A stretch of DNA of 64,000 nt, from contig NC_058339.1 in NCBI RefSeq assembly GCF_905475395.1, forward strand, positions 8,936,001 through 9,000,000, given 5' to 3'. Origin of the DNA: Chrysoperla carnea (lineage: Eukaryota > Arthropoda > Insecta > Neuroptera > Chrysopidae). The notes beneath the pieces are model-generated. The model saw only the letters and a program-made list of their open reading frames with translations. It made no database searches and was not told the origin of the DNA. Of the stretch, positions 10,715-22,149 are shown piece after piece; positions within the stretch are counted from its first letter, which is position 1; each line of letters starts with the position of its first letter. Made by a program: the position numbers and the translations under genes.

Positions 10715-12483
10715 ATGGCTTGGAGATCTCATGGTCGAAATCAAGCAGAATTAGTGCAAAAACTGCGAGGTAAATATAGTTCATTAGATGTTTCATTTTA
10801 ATGTCTCGATGTTTACAAGAAAATGTGTCAAACAAAAGTTGTTTATTTTTTTATAAGGAACATTTTTTACATTTAAACATTTGTTCTATCTCTAACGGTT
10901 TACAAGATGGGTCCTACGGACCCAAGACCCAATTGACCTATGTTGCTCATTTACGAACTCGACCTCACATTTTACGTCTTAAGCACACTAAATTTCAGCT
11001 TGATATCTCTTTTCGTTCTTGAGTAATCGTGATGGCAGACGGACAGACAAGACAGACAGACATACGAAAATGGACTAATTAGGTGATTCTATGAACACCT
11101 AAACCAAAATTTTTTTCGTAGCATCAATATTTTTAAGCGTTACAAACTTGGGACTAAACTTAATATACTATGTATATTTCATATACATGGTATAAAAATG
11201 ATCTAGGAATTTGTAGGCTAATCTCGGAGAGGGTTTTTCTAGATAAGAAAAATTCAACAGGCTAATAACTTAGTAATTTTGAATCATCTCAATCAATCTG
11301 ATATCTTCTAGCCAAATCCATGGCATAGGGTTCATAGACTGTTCAAACCGCACTTTTGGATTAAATATCACAGCTTTAGATTTATGAGACTTAGTATCCA
11401 CAATGTCACATCTTCTGGGTGATGAATTCTCCGATATGCAAGTGTACTATATTGTACAAAGAAAAGATACTATTATTTTACTAATTCTAGCATTTAACGA
11501 TAATCGATTTTTAAATTTATAGCAAATGGAATAATAAAAAATCGTTCAGTTGAAGAAGCAATGCTTGAAACGGATCGAAAATATTATACTCCAATCAATC
11601 CATATATGGATTCTCCACAAGGGATTGGATTTGGTGTAACAATTAGTGCCCCACATATGCACGCACATGCACTAGAATTATTATCTAATCAATTGACTGA
11701 AGGCGCAACAGCTTTGGATGTAGGTTCTGGTAGTGGTTATTTAACAATGTGTATGGCTTTAATGGTAGGTGAAACTGGTCGAGTTGTTGGTATTGATCAT
11801 ATCCCGGAGTTAGTTAATTTTGCAAAATCGAATATTGAAAAACATAAACCGGGATTTTTAAAAGATAATCGAATCGAATTTGTTGGTAAGTAAACTGATT
11901 TTATTTTTGGAAATTTTCAAAGTATATCCTTTTTTTTTAACTTCTTTTAAAATGTCATATATATTTTTGTAGTTGGCGATGGTCGAGAAGGGTATCCACA
12001 AGGAGGTCCATATGATGCAATCCATGTTGGAGCCGCTGCGCCTACTTTACCCCAAGCGGTATGTATAAATTAAGTTTTTACTTGAATATAGCAGTGTGAA
12101 ATGTTTGTATGTTCTGTATACACAAAAATACAAATAGAATAAAGACAATGGAAGCGTTCGAGTACCGGCTTCTGTTTATATTTTTCATTTCTTTCTATAA
12201 TGTACTGAGATAGAAAAAGCTATTAAAATTTCAAATAAATGTAAAAATTTGGTTTCATAATAAAAATATGAAGCTTGTATAATGTTTAAATTTTGATAAT
12301 GATTTTCAGCTAGTAGATCAATTAAAACCAGGAGGTCGTTTAATAATTCCTGTGGGACCTAGCGGTGGAGATCAACAGTTGGAACAAATTGATAAACTTG
12401 AAGATGGTAAAACAGTTCGAAAATCTTTAATGGGTGTAATGTTTGTGCCTCTAACAAATAAAACAGATCAAATAGGCAAGTGA
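10715..12483 (+). CDS. Pcmt: Protein-L-isoaspartate(D-aspartate) O-methyltransferase, complete, four exons
   Basis: This cytosolic repair enzyme methylates L-isoaspartyl residues of aged proteins using S-adenosylmethionine. Exons: 10715-10769, 11523-11885, 11973-12058, 12310-12483 (678 nt, 225 aa; family about 227). The start is [18 protein letters not shown], as in animal PCMTs. Visible motifs: TISAPHMHA (58-66) in the substrate and active-site loop, SAM motif [12 protein letters not shown] (83-93), GID at the acidic motif (108-110), VGDGREGYP (140-148), and [12 protein letters not shown] (173-184). All phases match and all introns are GT-AG. The C-terminus ends ...[13 protein letters not shown] rather than the usual KQWxRW-type tail, so an alternative 3' exon is possible. 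Intron 1 carries a reverse copy of repeat A. Divergent from costa. Confidence 0.95.
10806..11195 (-). repeat. Repeat family A, reverse copy in Pcmt intron 1
   Basis: The reverse complement matches the central and left parts of the 7947-8579 copy, including the GTTTACAAGATGGG, TGAGTAATCGTGATGG and GTCCCAAGTTTGTAAC segments, and ends in CATGGTATAA, the family terminus. Lies wholly within the intron. Confidence 0.7.
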
Positions 12484-15400
12484 CGGTTTAAATATTTTAT
12501 TTATTTAGTTGGTGGAATTTTAATTGTATGTGTTATTTTTCTTCATTTGAAACAAAGATTTCATATTGAGTTTTAATTTATTTTATTTGTGATGTGTTGT
12601 TAGAACTCGTTATATTATTTATTAGTGTATTTATTAGTTGCTTGTTGAATTTGAAATATTTCAATTGGGTATACGCATAATAGGGTATTTTACTCTATAT
12701 GAGAACAAAAATCTAAAAATACATTATTTTTGAGTTAATTTAAGCAAAAAAAAATTCTCAAAATATTAGTTTTAGTTCATAAAATTTCAAGTTTTGTATT
12801 TTTTAAATTTGTTTTTCAACTCCATAAAATAGTAGCTGCCATGTTATTACGTCATATGGCTGTGTAAACTTAAAAGTTTAAATTATAAAAAATTATCATA
12901 CAAGATTTCAACACATTTGTTTACATAGCCAACTGACGTCATTACCACATAGCAATTAATTATCATTATTCGAGCGTATTAATATTTCTTTAATTACTTT
13001 AATCATATCTAGGCTAGGCAAAACAAAATAAATTTTGATTTTTTGAATCAATTTTAAAAAAATAGTAGTTAACAATGACTCTCGATACTGCCATACTGCC
13101 AACTAATGCGTATTCCCAATAACTGTACACAGTAAACAACTTTGCTTGTTATATTATTTGTATGAATAGTTCATTTTTTAAGTATATGAAGCAATTTTGT
13201 TAATACCATAGAGCTGTATAGGAAACGCAATAAGTAAATTCTTGACCGTAGTGAGAAAAGTAGAAAGAGACAATAATTGTGGCGTATAAAAGAGGCGAAG
13301 ATAGGCTATACTTTATCTGTCTCTCTTTACTGCGATCAACCGTTTGGGCAGCGACTTGGCAGCTCTATGGTATTATCTCTATAATTAATATCCAAGAAAT
13401 CTCAGTACATCCAAAAATTACTGAATAAATGGGATGTATGCACGCAATCGATTGATTGATTATTTTTTTCTGTAATTTATAATTTATTGAATTATATTTA
13501 TAAACTCTTTTCAATAAATCTATAAAATTAGAAAGATGGAAGCAATACTAGAGTGTACAATAATGGTGACAATTTTGAATTTTTATCAAAATTTTAATGT
13601 TGGTTTAGAAATTTATTAATAATCAGATGGAATCTATATATTTAGGATTCCTTTTTTAGACTACTCAGCTTGTTTCTGGATGAAACTAATAATCAATTTA
13701 TATTTAATATTTCCTTCAACCAGGGGCGCACCTAAAGTTGATTCACTTCATCTTTTTAAAATATTTTTATAAATTATAGTTCATGTGTTATTCTGATGTA
13801 TGAGCTATAATATTGTAAAGTTTCATTAAAATCCATTGAATAGTTTTTGCGTGAATGTGTAACCAATATATAGGGATAGTCATATGATGACATATTTTAA
13901 AAAAATTTCGAATCTGCATATTTTGAACAATGATAAATTCGATCATATCAAGATAATTGCTTTTTTCGATACCGTATTATTATTTTCTACACTATATAAT
14001 ACGTTTAAAATTTGTCTTTTGTTTGGAAACGTTCTTTAGATTGTAATAATTTCAAAGAAGTTTTGTTTATTTGATAAATGATTGTTATCTAATAGGTACT
14101 TTTGGTTCTCCTTATTTGTAGATAAAATAAATTATTACAAATTTTCACCAACGTAAGTATTTTTCACAATTAAACCCTAAAATAAATTGGTACAAGAGCT
14201 AGTTATAGAATATATGCGCAAGGTGTCGCAACCGCAAAGCATGTTTGTGGCTGTATTCGTTTTTGGAACTTATACGCTTTTAAGGCAAACAAATGATGCT
14301 TTTTATTTATTAATTTTAAAGAAATAAGGTACACAAAATCGATTATATTAACGGATTTTTTTAGGATAAAAATACTAACTCAATACTAATGACGATCGTA
14401 TACATAATGTACACTATGGAAGCTGTTCTGTCATTGGCTCTTGTATTAAATACATAATATCCGTCAGTATACATGTTGTCGTTGATAAATTAATTCTTTT
14501 TCAAGACGCACGGAAAGTTTTCGAAAGCAGATTTAAAATTATTGAATATCGATTTGATATTCTAAGAGGATAATTGAATAACAAATTCAATAATAATTTG
14601 GTTAAGCGCGGATCGGAGTCACACACGAAGGGCTCCGTACCATTGAACAAGATATAACATTATGTACTGTTTATTAACGGTACTTCTTCGGGTACAGAAT
14701 CCTAAATACTATTATTAAATACGGTATATTTCCGCTTGTCTGTATGTCTGCCCATCTGCATCACAATAACTCAAAAACGAAGAGATATCATAAGCGTGCT
14801 TAGGCCTGTCATTAAATTGAACATTTTCCAAGTTACTTAAAAGAGAACGACCCAATCAATGACAACATGCACCGACAGACTTATAATAACTTGATTTAGA
14901 CCAGCTAATAAAATATTTTAATTCGAAAATAAGTCTCAAAATTCTAGAAGAATTTCGATTGAAGTGACAACCGACCTAATAATATGCATGTTGTGATTTA
15001 ATTCTTCCAAATTAAAAGTTTGATTTTTAATCTTAATTTACTAAAAGACAGTGTTGTATTTTAGAGTTATGAAGGGTATCAGAAATTGGCTTAAGAAACT
15101 GAATAAATAAGATAAAAAATAATACAAATTTGTGATTAAAAAATAAATTGTAAAGTTATACAAACAATTTTAATAAAATTAAATGTAAAAATAATCTTAT
15201 TTTATAATTTAATTTTAAGTATATTTATCAATCGAAATGTATTAATTATGAAAATAAAATTATATACGCATATTTCTAATATTCATTATTTTTATTGGTT
15301 CTGAAAGTCATTAGCAATTTTTCCGCATATTTTTTAACTCTTTATGCTTTAAATATTTATCCGCTATTAATATAACCCAGCAGATTGTTATTAAAAGAAT

Positions 15401-16615
15401 ATCACTATAAAGGATGTTAAAAAAAATATGTATTCAAGTCCCTTTAGCACAAAAAAATTAAATAAAATATCATGGAAATAAACGAATCCCAATGAAAATA
15501 AAAACAATTTCAATTAAACACTTTTTTTTTACTTCGAAACTTGATTACACAAGAAACTTTGAAGATGATAAGTAATAATACAATTTATAAAAATTAATCA
15601 ATACTTAATCAACGTTAACTAGATAGGTATGCAATTTACCAATAAATAACATTTACATAAATTATTTGAAATGGAGCAATTTTTAAATATTGCCGCCATA
15701 TTACCAGTCAATGGCATTAGTTATCATAGTTATCATACTCTCTAACCTCCATGGGTTATATTATTCTATGACTATGTCTGTGTCTGGGTCTATATTGCTG
15801 TACAATTGATTCAAAAATAAAATATAGTAATGAAGTTTATTAAAATGATTAATTAAAAAAATATGTTTATTTAATTATACTGTCACAAATGCTAAAACTT
15901 TTTTAACGTAATTCCCAAATAAATTACTATCAAATAACGTAAAAATGATGGTGATTTAATTTCTAACTATCGTTAAAAAAACATTAATTAATTACGCGAT
16001 AACTAATTAGTCCTAAATAACAAAGTTATATTCTTCCCAAACTATTCCCAATTGAATAGAAATAGTTTTAATGAAAAAATACTCTTTCAAAATCATTGCA
16101 GTTTAGCCGTGACCATAGAGACAATCTCGCATCCCTATTTTCTCTATAGCTGTGACATAGATAAATATGTTAGGATGGGCCATGTTCAGCAAAGAAAATT
16201 GCTATTTAGTATTGTAGCTATTATGTAACCTAATCAGAAATTGAGGTCGTAGCAACAGTCTTGTTTTTTGTGTAAATTCTGAATGCGACACAGATAGGGC
16301 TGCCAAATCTCCGGTTTTGGATCGGGGTCTCCGATTTCTTGTCACATTCTTACCCATCAGAAAAAAAATTCATCCCTTATTAATAAAAATTTATTTTAAA
16401 CACAAAATGGTAGATGCATATAAAAAAAAGAAAAGTAGGTATGATTTTCTAAAAACTATAGAGTTGTTAATTATATTCATTTATAATAATATTTAATTTT
16501 AATATTGTGATAATGTGAATAATTTGTCAAGAATAAAAATTTAAGAATTTTATAATTTATTCTTCGCATATTTACGAAGGAAAAAAGATTTTTTATTTGA
16601 TTTTTTTAAGCATAT
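12484..16615. other. Long noncoding intergenic stretch between Pcmt and the hairpin cluster
   Basis: AT-rich with no ORF over 60 codons. It includes a TA-flanked MITE (13203-13373) and a CAGGGGCGCACCTAAAG hAT-like end at about 13722. A decayed repeat near 14690-14810 has the GTCTGTATGTCTGCCCATCTG type of sequence shared with family A. Otherwise I see nothing I can assign. Confidence 0.5.
13203..13373. mobile_element. TA-flanked MITE (family B)
   Basis: A 171-base element with perfect terminal inverted repeats ATACCATAGAGCTG / CAGCTCTATGGTAT and a TA duplication at 13201-13202 and 13374-13375, the pattern of Tc1/mariner-type non-autonomous elements. A diverged relative occurs at about 37911-38140, sharing the TGAGAA..GTAGAAAGAGACAA and TATCTGTCTCTCT blocks. 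Confidence 0.7.
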
Positions 16616-16616
16616 A

Positions 16617-16702
16617 TTGAGTGTTGTTTTCACTATGAATCCGTTTATGTTTTATTTAAGCACAGCATAAACAGATTCATATTGAGGATAATTCTTTTTG
16701 TT
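16617..16702 (+). ncRNA. microRNA-like hairpin, copy 1
   Basis: CACTATGAATCCGTTTATGTT pairs with GCATAAACAGATTCATATTG across a loop of about 14 nt, with a wobble-paired lower stem (GTGTTG.. with ..AATTCT). It is the most diverged of three related hairpins. Shape and stem length fit a pre-miRNA, but expression is unknown, and a palindromic repeat is the alternative. Confidence 0.4.
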
Positions 16703-16966
16703 CATCGTAATTTGTTTTCAACTTGGATTTCCTTCAGAGGTAAGCATTCATAATATTACCCGAGAATAACGTTCTTTACTCTTTTTCATCAACAGTGTTA
16801 TATCCGAAATTTATTTTAGTGCAGGTAAGATGTTACTTGATAAACTCCAGCTGAGATAATTATCGTAAGAGTTGGAAATATTACAGAACAGTTTGTTGTG
16901 AAATGATTTTGGTGAATTTAAATGATTTGGTGAAGATAACCAGGAATAACCAACGGTCTTCGACTT

Positions 16967-17054
16967 TAAGAGTGTTGTTTCCACTATGAATACGTTTATG
17001 TTTTTATATGAACGCAACATAAACAGATTCATAGTGAGGATAATACTTTTTCAT
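16967..17054 (+). ncRNA. microRNA-like hairpin, copy 2
   Basis: The 5' arm CACTATGAATACGTTTATGT and 3' arm ACATAAACAGATTCATAGTG pair except for a 2-nt internal loop. The stem continues downward through GTGTTGTTTC against GAGGATAATAC using G-U pairs, giving roughly 33-35 paired positions around a loop of about 15 nt. The arms match copy 3 almost exactly. Confidence 0.45.
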
Positions 17055-17135
17055 CATCAAATTTTTTTCAACTCTATTTCATATAAATAAGTTTAAAAGG
17101 TTGCAAGTTCTCTAATAACCTTAGGGTTTTCACTT

Positions 17136-17221
17136 TGAGAGTGTTGCTTCCACTATGAATACGTTTATGTTTTATGTGAGCACAACATAAACAGATTCAT
17201 AGTGAGGATAATACTTTTTCA
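17136..17221 (+). ncRNA. microRNA-like hairpin, copy 3
   Basis: It has the same arms as copy 2 (CACTATGAATACGTTTATGT / ACATAAACAGATTCATAGTG) with a loop of about 12 nt. The lower stem keeps pairing through wobbles, and the C/T change in GTGTTGCTTC turns an A-U pair into a single mismatch. Copies 2 and 3 sit about 172 bases apart and share downstream sequence (CTTTTTCATCA, TTTTTTTCAACTCTATTTCA), so they arose by tandem duplication. Confidence 0.45.
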
Positions 17222-18215
17222 TCAACAATTTTTTTCAACTCTATTTCATATAAATATAAGAAGAATAAAAATTAAAAGTAAATATGAGAAGGGTAAAACT
17301 TACAAGTTCACTAATAACCTTAGAAATTAATTACGGTGTTGTGCCACGATGTAATACTAAAGGGAGCTGTGCCTCTTCTTCAAAATTTAAAGCTACACAA
17401 TTTTTTTCAGACTTCATTAATTAATTTATTGTTTACAAAATAATTTAATATGATGTTTTTTGGTTATGTTGATACAAGTCTATTTATGCAATATGTATAA
17501 AATTATTGGAAACAACCGTAAGCTAGCGACACTATTAAGGGTTACACGAACTAAGCAAAAAAATGCGCTACTTTTAAAATAAATAATACATTTGAGTAAT
17601 TTGAATTTTGATTTCAAAAGATATGCAATATTAAGATATTATCTTCAGAGTTTAATTGGATAGAAATTGATATTTTCTTTGTTCACAGAGAGTTCTACTT
17701 CACATATTCTTTTTTTGAGTTTCAAACTAAATATTCTGACTTCCAGAACAGATTTATTTCTACAAGGGTAAGTGCAATTGACATAATAATGCTGCAAAAA
17801 ATATTTACAAGACGTTACAAAACTAGAAAATTTATTTTAAATAAAAATGATAACAAAATATATTATTTTATTAAAGAACAAACAAATTTTAAAATATTAA
17901 ATACTACAAAAACTTAAGATTATATTTTCAAATGATTTTATTAACAAAAATTTTATAAATTAACATATCTTGATTTCTAAAGCTCGTTTATTAATTTAAA
18001 ATATACTTCCCCACAAAAAAAAGTGACGCACTTAAAAAAAAATTAAAATCTCAACCAAAAATAATTGAATCTGAATGAAATATACATGATTCGAAATTTT
18101 TTTTAAGTACGCCACTTTTTTTACTGGGGCAATGTAATTTATGAACAAATTCAAATAAAATATACAAATGCAGAATTATTCAAAAACCCAAATTGGTTTC
18201 GTTGCAGAAAACATG
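17222..18215. other. Noncoding stretch between the hairpin cluster and the NPRL2 3' end
   Basis: The first 110 bases are still part of the tandem unit (CAAGTTCACTAATAACCTTAG at about 17302, repeated from about 17104). The rest is AT-rich with no assignable feature. It should contain the NPRL2 3' UTR near 18215. Confidence 0.5.
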
Positions 18216-21200
18216 CTATTTCCAAATGACATATATATTTGGATCACGCTCTAATATATCTTCTAATTGTTGTGAACTAATGCCATTTGTACAACATATT
18301 TCATCTGTTGAACTAACTCCAATAAAATTACCTTGTAATTGACTTAATGTTGATAAATTATCTTCACTTTCACTGCTTGATGAATCACCACATACAATTG
18401 GATATTTGTATACACGTCGAATGAACCCTTCCAGCACACCAAATTGTACCAGTTTTCTTTCATTGATATGCAATGAATTTGGATTAAAACGTATACATAA
18501 ATCTTTAACTGTTGTTCCATACGTCATACTGGAATACATTCGAAAAATATCCCGTAATGTAGCTGGTGTTCTTGCTAAAAGAAAACCAATCATTAAAACT
18601 AAAGGCTATCAGGCTGAAATATCAAGCTGAAATTTTCATAGCGTGCTAAGCACGCAAAAAATAAGGTTTAGTTCGTAAATAAGCAACATAAGTCAATTGG
18701 GTCTTGGGTCCGTATGACTCATCTTGTAAACAGTTAGAGATAGCTAACTTTTTTGAAAATGAAGTTTTGTCCATGATACTCGCTGACATTGTACCCATTA
18801 AAATTAGCAAAAAATCGAAAAAAAATTTTGTATCTTTAATTTCTATAAAACTCAGTATATACCGTAATTTTGAACCAAAAAGTACATAAATCGGGTGCAT
18901 TTGCTGACTGGTCGAACAGTTTTTGAGATACGGACTAAAATCGATCCAAACATTGCGATCGACGTAAAATATAAAATAAACACTCACCCGATTTGGATAC
19001 ATAAGCAATACATTGTCGTTGTAATTCTTCATTGCTCGCCAAATTCTTTAATTTTGGCGTCGCTGTATAAACATTTGAATATTGAAATATTGGTATTAGT
19101 GCAACAACTCCATAATATAATAAATTTTGTACACAGGCTTTCACTAAATTATTTTCAACATCAGCCTCAGCAGCGATTTTTGCAACATGATTGAAGCCAT
19201 CAATATACGGATATACCTTCAATTCAATTCAGAAAATTACAAATAGAGTATTTACAATAAGTAGCCATTTAATTAACAGTCTAGGCTTTTTACTAAAAGA
19301 TGCCGTTAAATTAGCGCCTAACGGCATGAATGATATTCAATCATTCAATTAAACAGTTAGGCAAATGATTTGGATCGATAACGGTTAACTACTTGCCTAT
19401 CCTAATCATTTAAACTTAGTTCCACTTGTTGCCACCTGGAGCTGAAACTCACACACTGCCAATATGGCGTCGGTAAGCAACAATATTGTTAATATTGTCA
19501 CAATTTTTAAGAAAAACGATTAAGGTAGTTCCTCCGCGACCGTCCAGTCAAAAAGTTTTGGACTAATACTATCATTCAGTGCATTATCTGTGCTATGACT
19601 ATTATACATATACCATATATTATTTTCAAAAGACTGTAGTTACTCACAATTATATATTCTATACGTATACACACACATACTTTGATATCTATCTTTACCA
19701 TTAGTTTTTATATGCTTTCCACAAAAATCATCGCTAAAACGAGTTATTTATTTAAGTTTTTTATCGAAACTATATGGTAAATAATCTTTATTTTTATTTA
19801 TATATTTTCTAAATATAGTATTCTACATTATATTAGTTTTTCATAGAGATGGTGGACGTCATTCATTGGTAAATAAATATAATATTTGTAAATTTGTGTA
19901 TTTTTATACACTTCTCCCATGTACACGTACAAATTGCGTCACTTTTAATTGCTAATATCTCATGTATGGCATGGTAAATCATCTTCTAATTTTAACAGCA
20001 AGTGTATTATGAATTAAATATTTTATATTCTGAGTTTTGAGAAATTCTTGGAATATCACTTTCGTGTAGGTACTACCTTAATGGCTTGATTGTATGAAAC
20101 ATTAATAATTAACTTACTTGATGTGTAGTTAAATCCCATTGATCGATTACAAAATCATCTTTATTTGGAGAAAATATAGGTACAAGATGATCCAAGACCG
20201 GTGGTGGATCATCAGCAACTTTAACAACTTTTAAATGTGTGATTGTTGTTCCTTCAGTTAATGTACACATATTTTGTGAATTAATATCGTCCATCACTTG
20301 ACGCAACATTACAATTAATTTACCTGGTTTTTCTTGATTTGATAAAAAACCATTTTCTAATTCCATTGCAATCTAAAATTATATTTTAAATAAAGTATTA
20401 AGGTGATCAAATACGAGTTATGTATTTTTAATCCCTATTATATTATAAATGTGAAAGTAAGGATGTTTGTATAGCTCATACATCAGAATAACACATGAGC
20501 TATAATTTATAAAGATATAATTAAACAAAAAAAGTTTTGTCATCAACAAAACTGGCGATTATTGTATGATTGTAATCAAATATTTGATTTGAAAACTATT
20601 GAAATTTATATTTGGCACTATTCTAAGTACTTTTTGTGCCTTGTCATTTTCACCTCACCGTTTTCGAGATATTATATAAATGGCATTAAGTATTAAAATA
20701 ATTGAAATACGTTACCAAATAATCAGCAAGTTTTTTCACAACCGGTTCATAATGAACAGTTCTAGCCCATGAATCACAAACAAAACATAAATTAAAATAA
20801 AATGCATTTCGTGCATATTTTCGACTATCTATTTGTACAGGAAACCCCAGTATTTTAAATCCAAGTAACGTTCTGAAATATTTAATTTGGGAAATTATGT
20901 TTTTCATATTAAAATCAATACAAAAGAAATTAAAATACCAACACTGTTAAAATACTTCGTTGAAGTTGTGCTTTGGGAATTATATAAACACTAACCGCAT
21001 CAAATACTTCTTTCGAAATATAATTTGCAGGAACCTGTAAATATGAATATACCAGTAAACATTTGGCATGAACTGGCATGATTATAAATCTGCTTAATTA
21101 GGGATTGGGGATAAGAAGAGAAACTCCTTAATATTTAAAAGCAAAATTTAATTCGGTTTTTAAAGGCTAAGATAGCTTTGATTAGTTGAGTTGTCCTGAA

Positions 21201-21342
21201 ATAACATAAATAAACATACTTGACATGTAATTTTAGGACCGGCAACATGATGAAATTCACAAAGAAAAATACATCTAATCGGTCCATCTTTTCCACAGCC
21301 TTCAAAACGATCCGAAGATTGACTATTATTAATTACAGACAT
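18216..21342 (-). CDS. Nprl2: NPRL2 (nitrogen permease regulator-like 2, GATOR1 subunit), complete, six exons
   Basis: NPRL2 forms GATOR1 with NPRL3 and DEPDC5 (Iml1), the lysosomal GAP complex for Rag GTPases that shuts TORC1 off when amino acids are scarce. Exons: 21342-21220, 21034-20943, 20872-20716, 20372-20118, 19216-18988, 18574-18216 (1215 nt, 404 aa; human 380). Hallmarks: EGCGKDGPIRCIFLCEFHHVAGPKITCQ at the start of the longin-type domain, ILGFPVQIDSRKYARNAFYFNLCFV, DDFVIDQWDLTTHQVYPYIDGF, VQNLLYYGVVALIPIFQYSNVY, VKDLCIRFN...ERKLVQFGVLEGFIRR, and the C-terminal DPNIYVIWK. A Ser/Glu-rich insert (GDSSSSESEDN) near the C-terminus is longer than in human. The exon 2 donor needed for phase is CAGT|GTTGGT, weaker than the others. 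Intron 5 holds a repeat A fragment. Transcribed divergently from APC5. Confidence 0.94.
18610..18760 (+). repeat. Repeat family A fragment in NPRL2 intron 5
   Basis: Matches the block of the 7947-8579 copy that runs from ATATCAAGCTGAAATTTT through GCAACATAAGTCAATTGGGT to CTTGTAAACAGTTAGAGATAG, in the same orientation on the plus strand. The outer ends are missing. Confidence 0.6.
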
Positions 21343-22149
21343 TTTATTAACTAATGTTATAAAAATTTATACAAACAGAAGTTAGAAACTGTCACTTTGA
21401 CAATTCCGTATTTGGCTGTCACAGCGAGGGTGAGTTCATATCTTAGATCTAATTTCAAAAAGTAAACTAAAGTTGCCAGAAAAATTTGTATCAAGCAATT
21501 CCATTATTTTCAACCGATAATAATACATTAAAATGGCATGAAAATTTTTGTAACACAAACATTTTTTAAAGTAGCCCAAGAATGAAAAGCCTAATTTGGA
21601 AAAAATGCCACAATCTGGATTCATCTGATCGAATGAGATCTGGTAGCCTTGCTACAGCCAAATATATAATTTAATTTAACGGCCTTTTTTACGACTACAG
21701 TCATGTAGATATATGTCACCATATTATTGTAATTTCCGTCAGATTGTAAACTGACCAGTAAAATTGTAAATTTGACTTCAAAAAAAGCGGTCAAAAACCA
21801 CTCCAACCCCTGATAACACGACCCAAACCAACTAAACATTAATTTTCGTTAATAATTGTTGAGTTAGCGCTTCTAGAAGTGGTTTTTTGTAACCTTTTAC
21901 AATCTGACGGAAATACAAATTACATTGACAGATGCGAGACACAATACTCATCGCTCATAGAATGGGAATAGTGTTGGAACGCAACCCAATTGGATATACA
22001 AAAAATTTTAATTTAAATTTCGTATAAAATTTAATAACGCATGATGATAAATATTTCAAATTTAAAATAAAATATAGAGATAGTTTATTAATTTAAATTG
22101 ATTCTTTATTATTTAGATTAATTCGAAAATTCAAGATTTGTAAATAAAA
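21343..22149. promoter_or_regulatory. Bidirectional upstream region of NPRL2 and APC5, with an inverted-repeat element
   Basis: The 807 bases between two opposed start codons must hold both promoters. An inverted repeat, ATTTCCGTCAGATTGTAAA at 21732-21750 and its reverse complement at 21896-21914, bounds about 183 bases and looks like a small MITE. No TATA box or initiator can be assigned reliably. Confidence 0.5.

Noticed and set aside
14400-16600. Possible hidden exons before the hairpin cluster
   Set aside because: No frame with conserved protein sequence or plausible splice sites.
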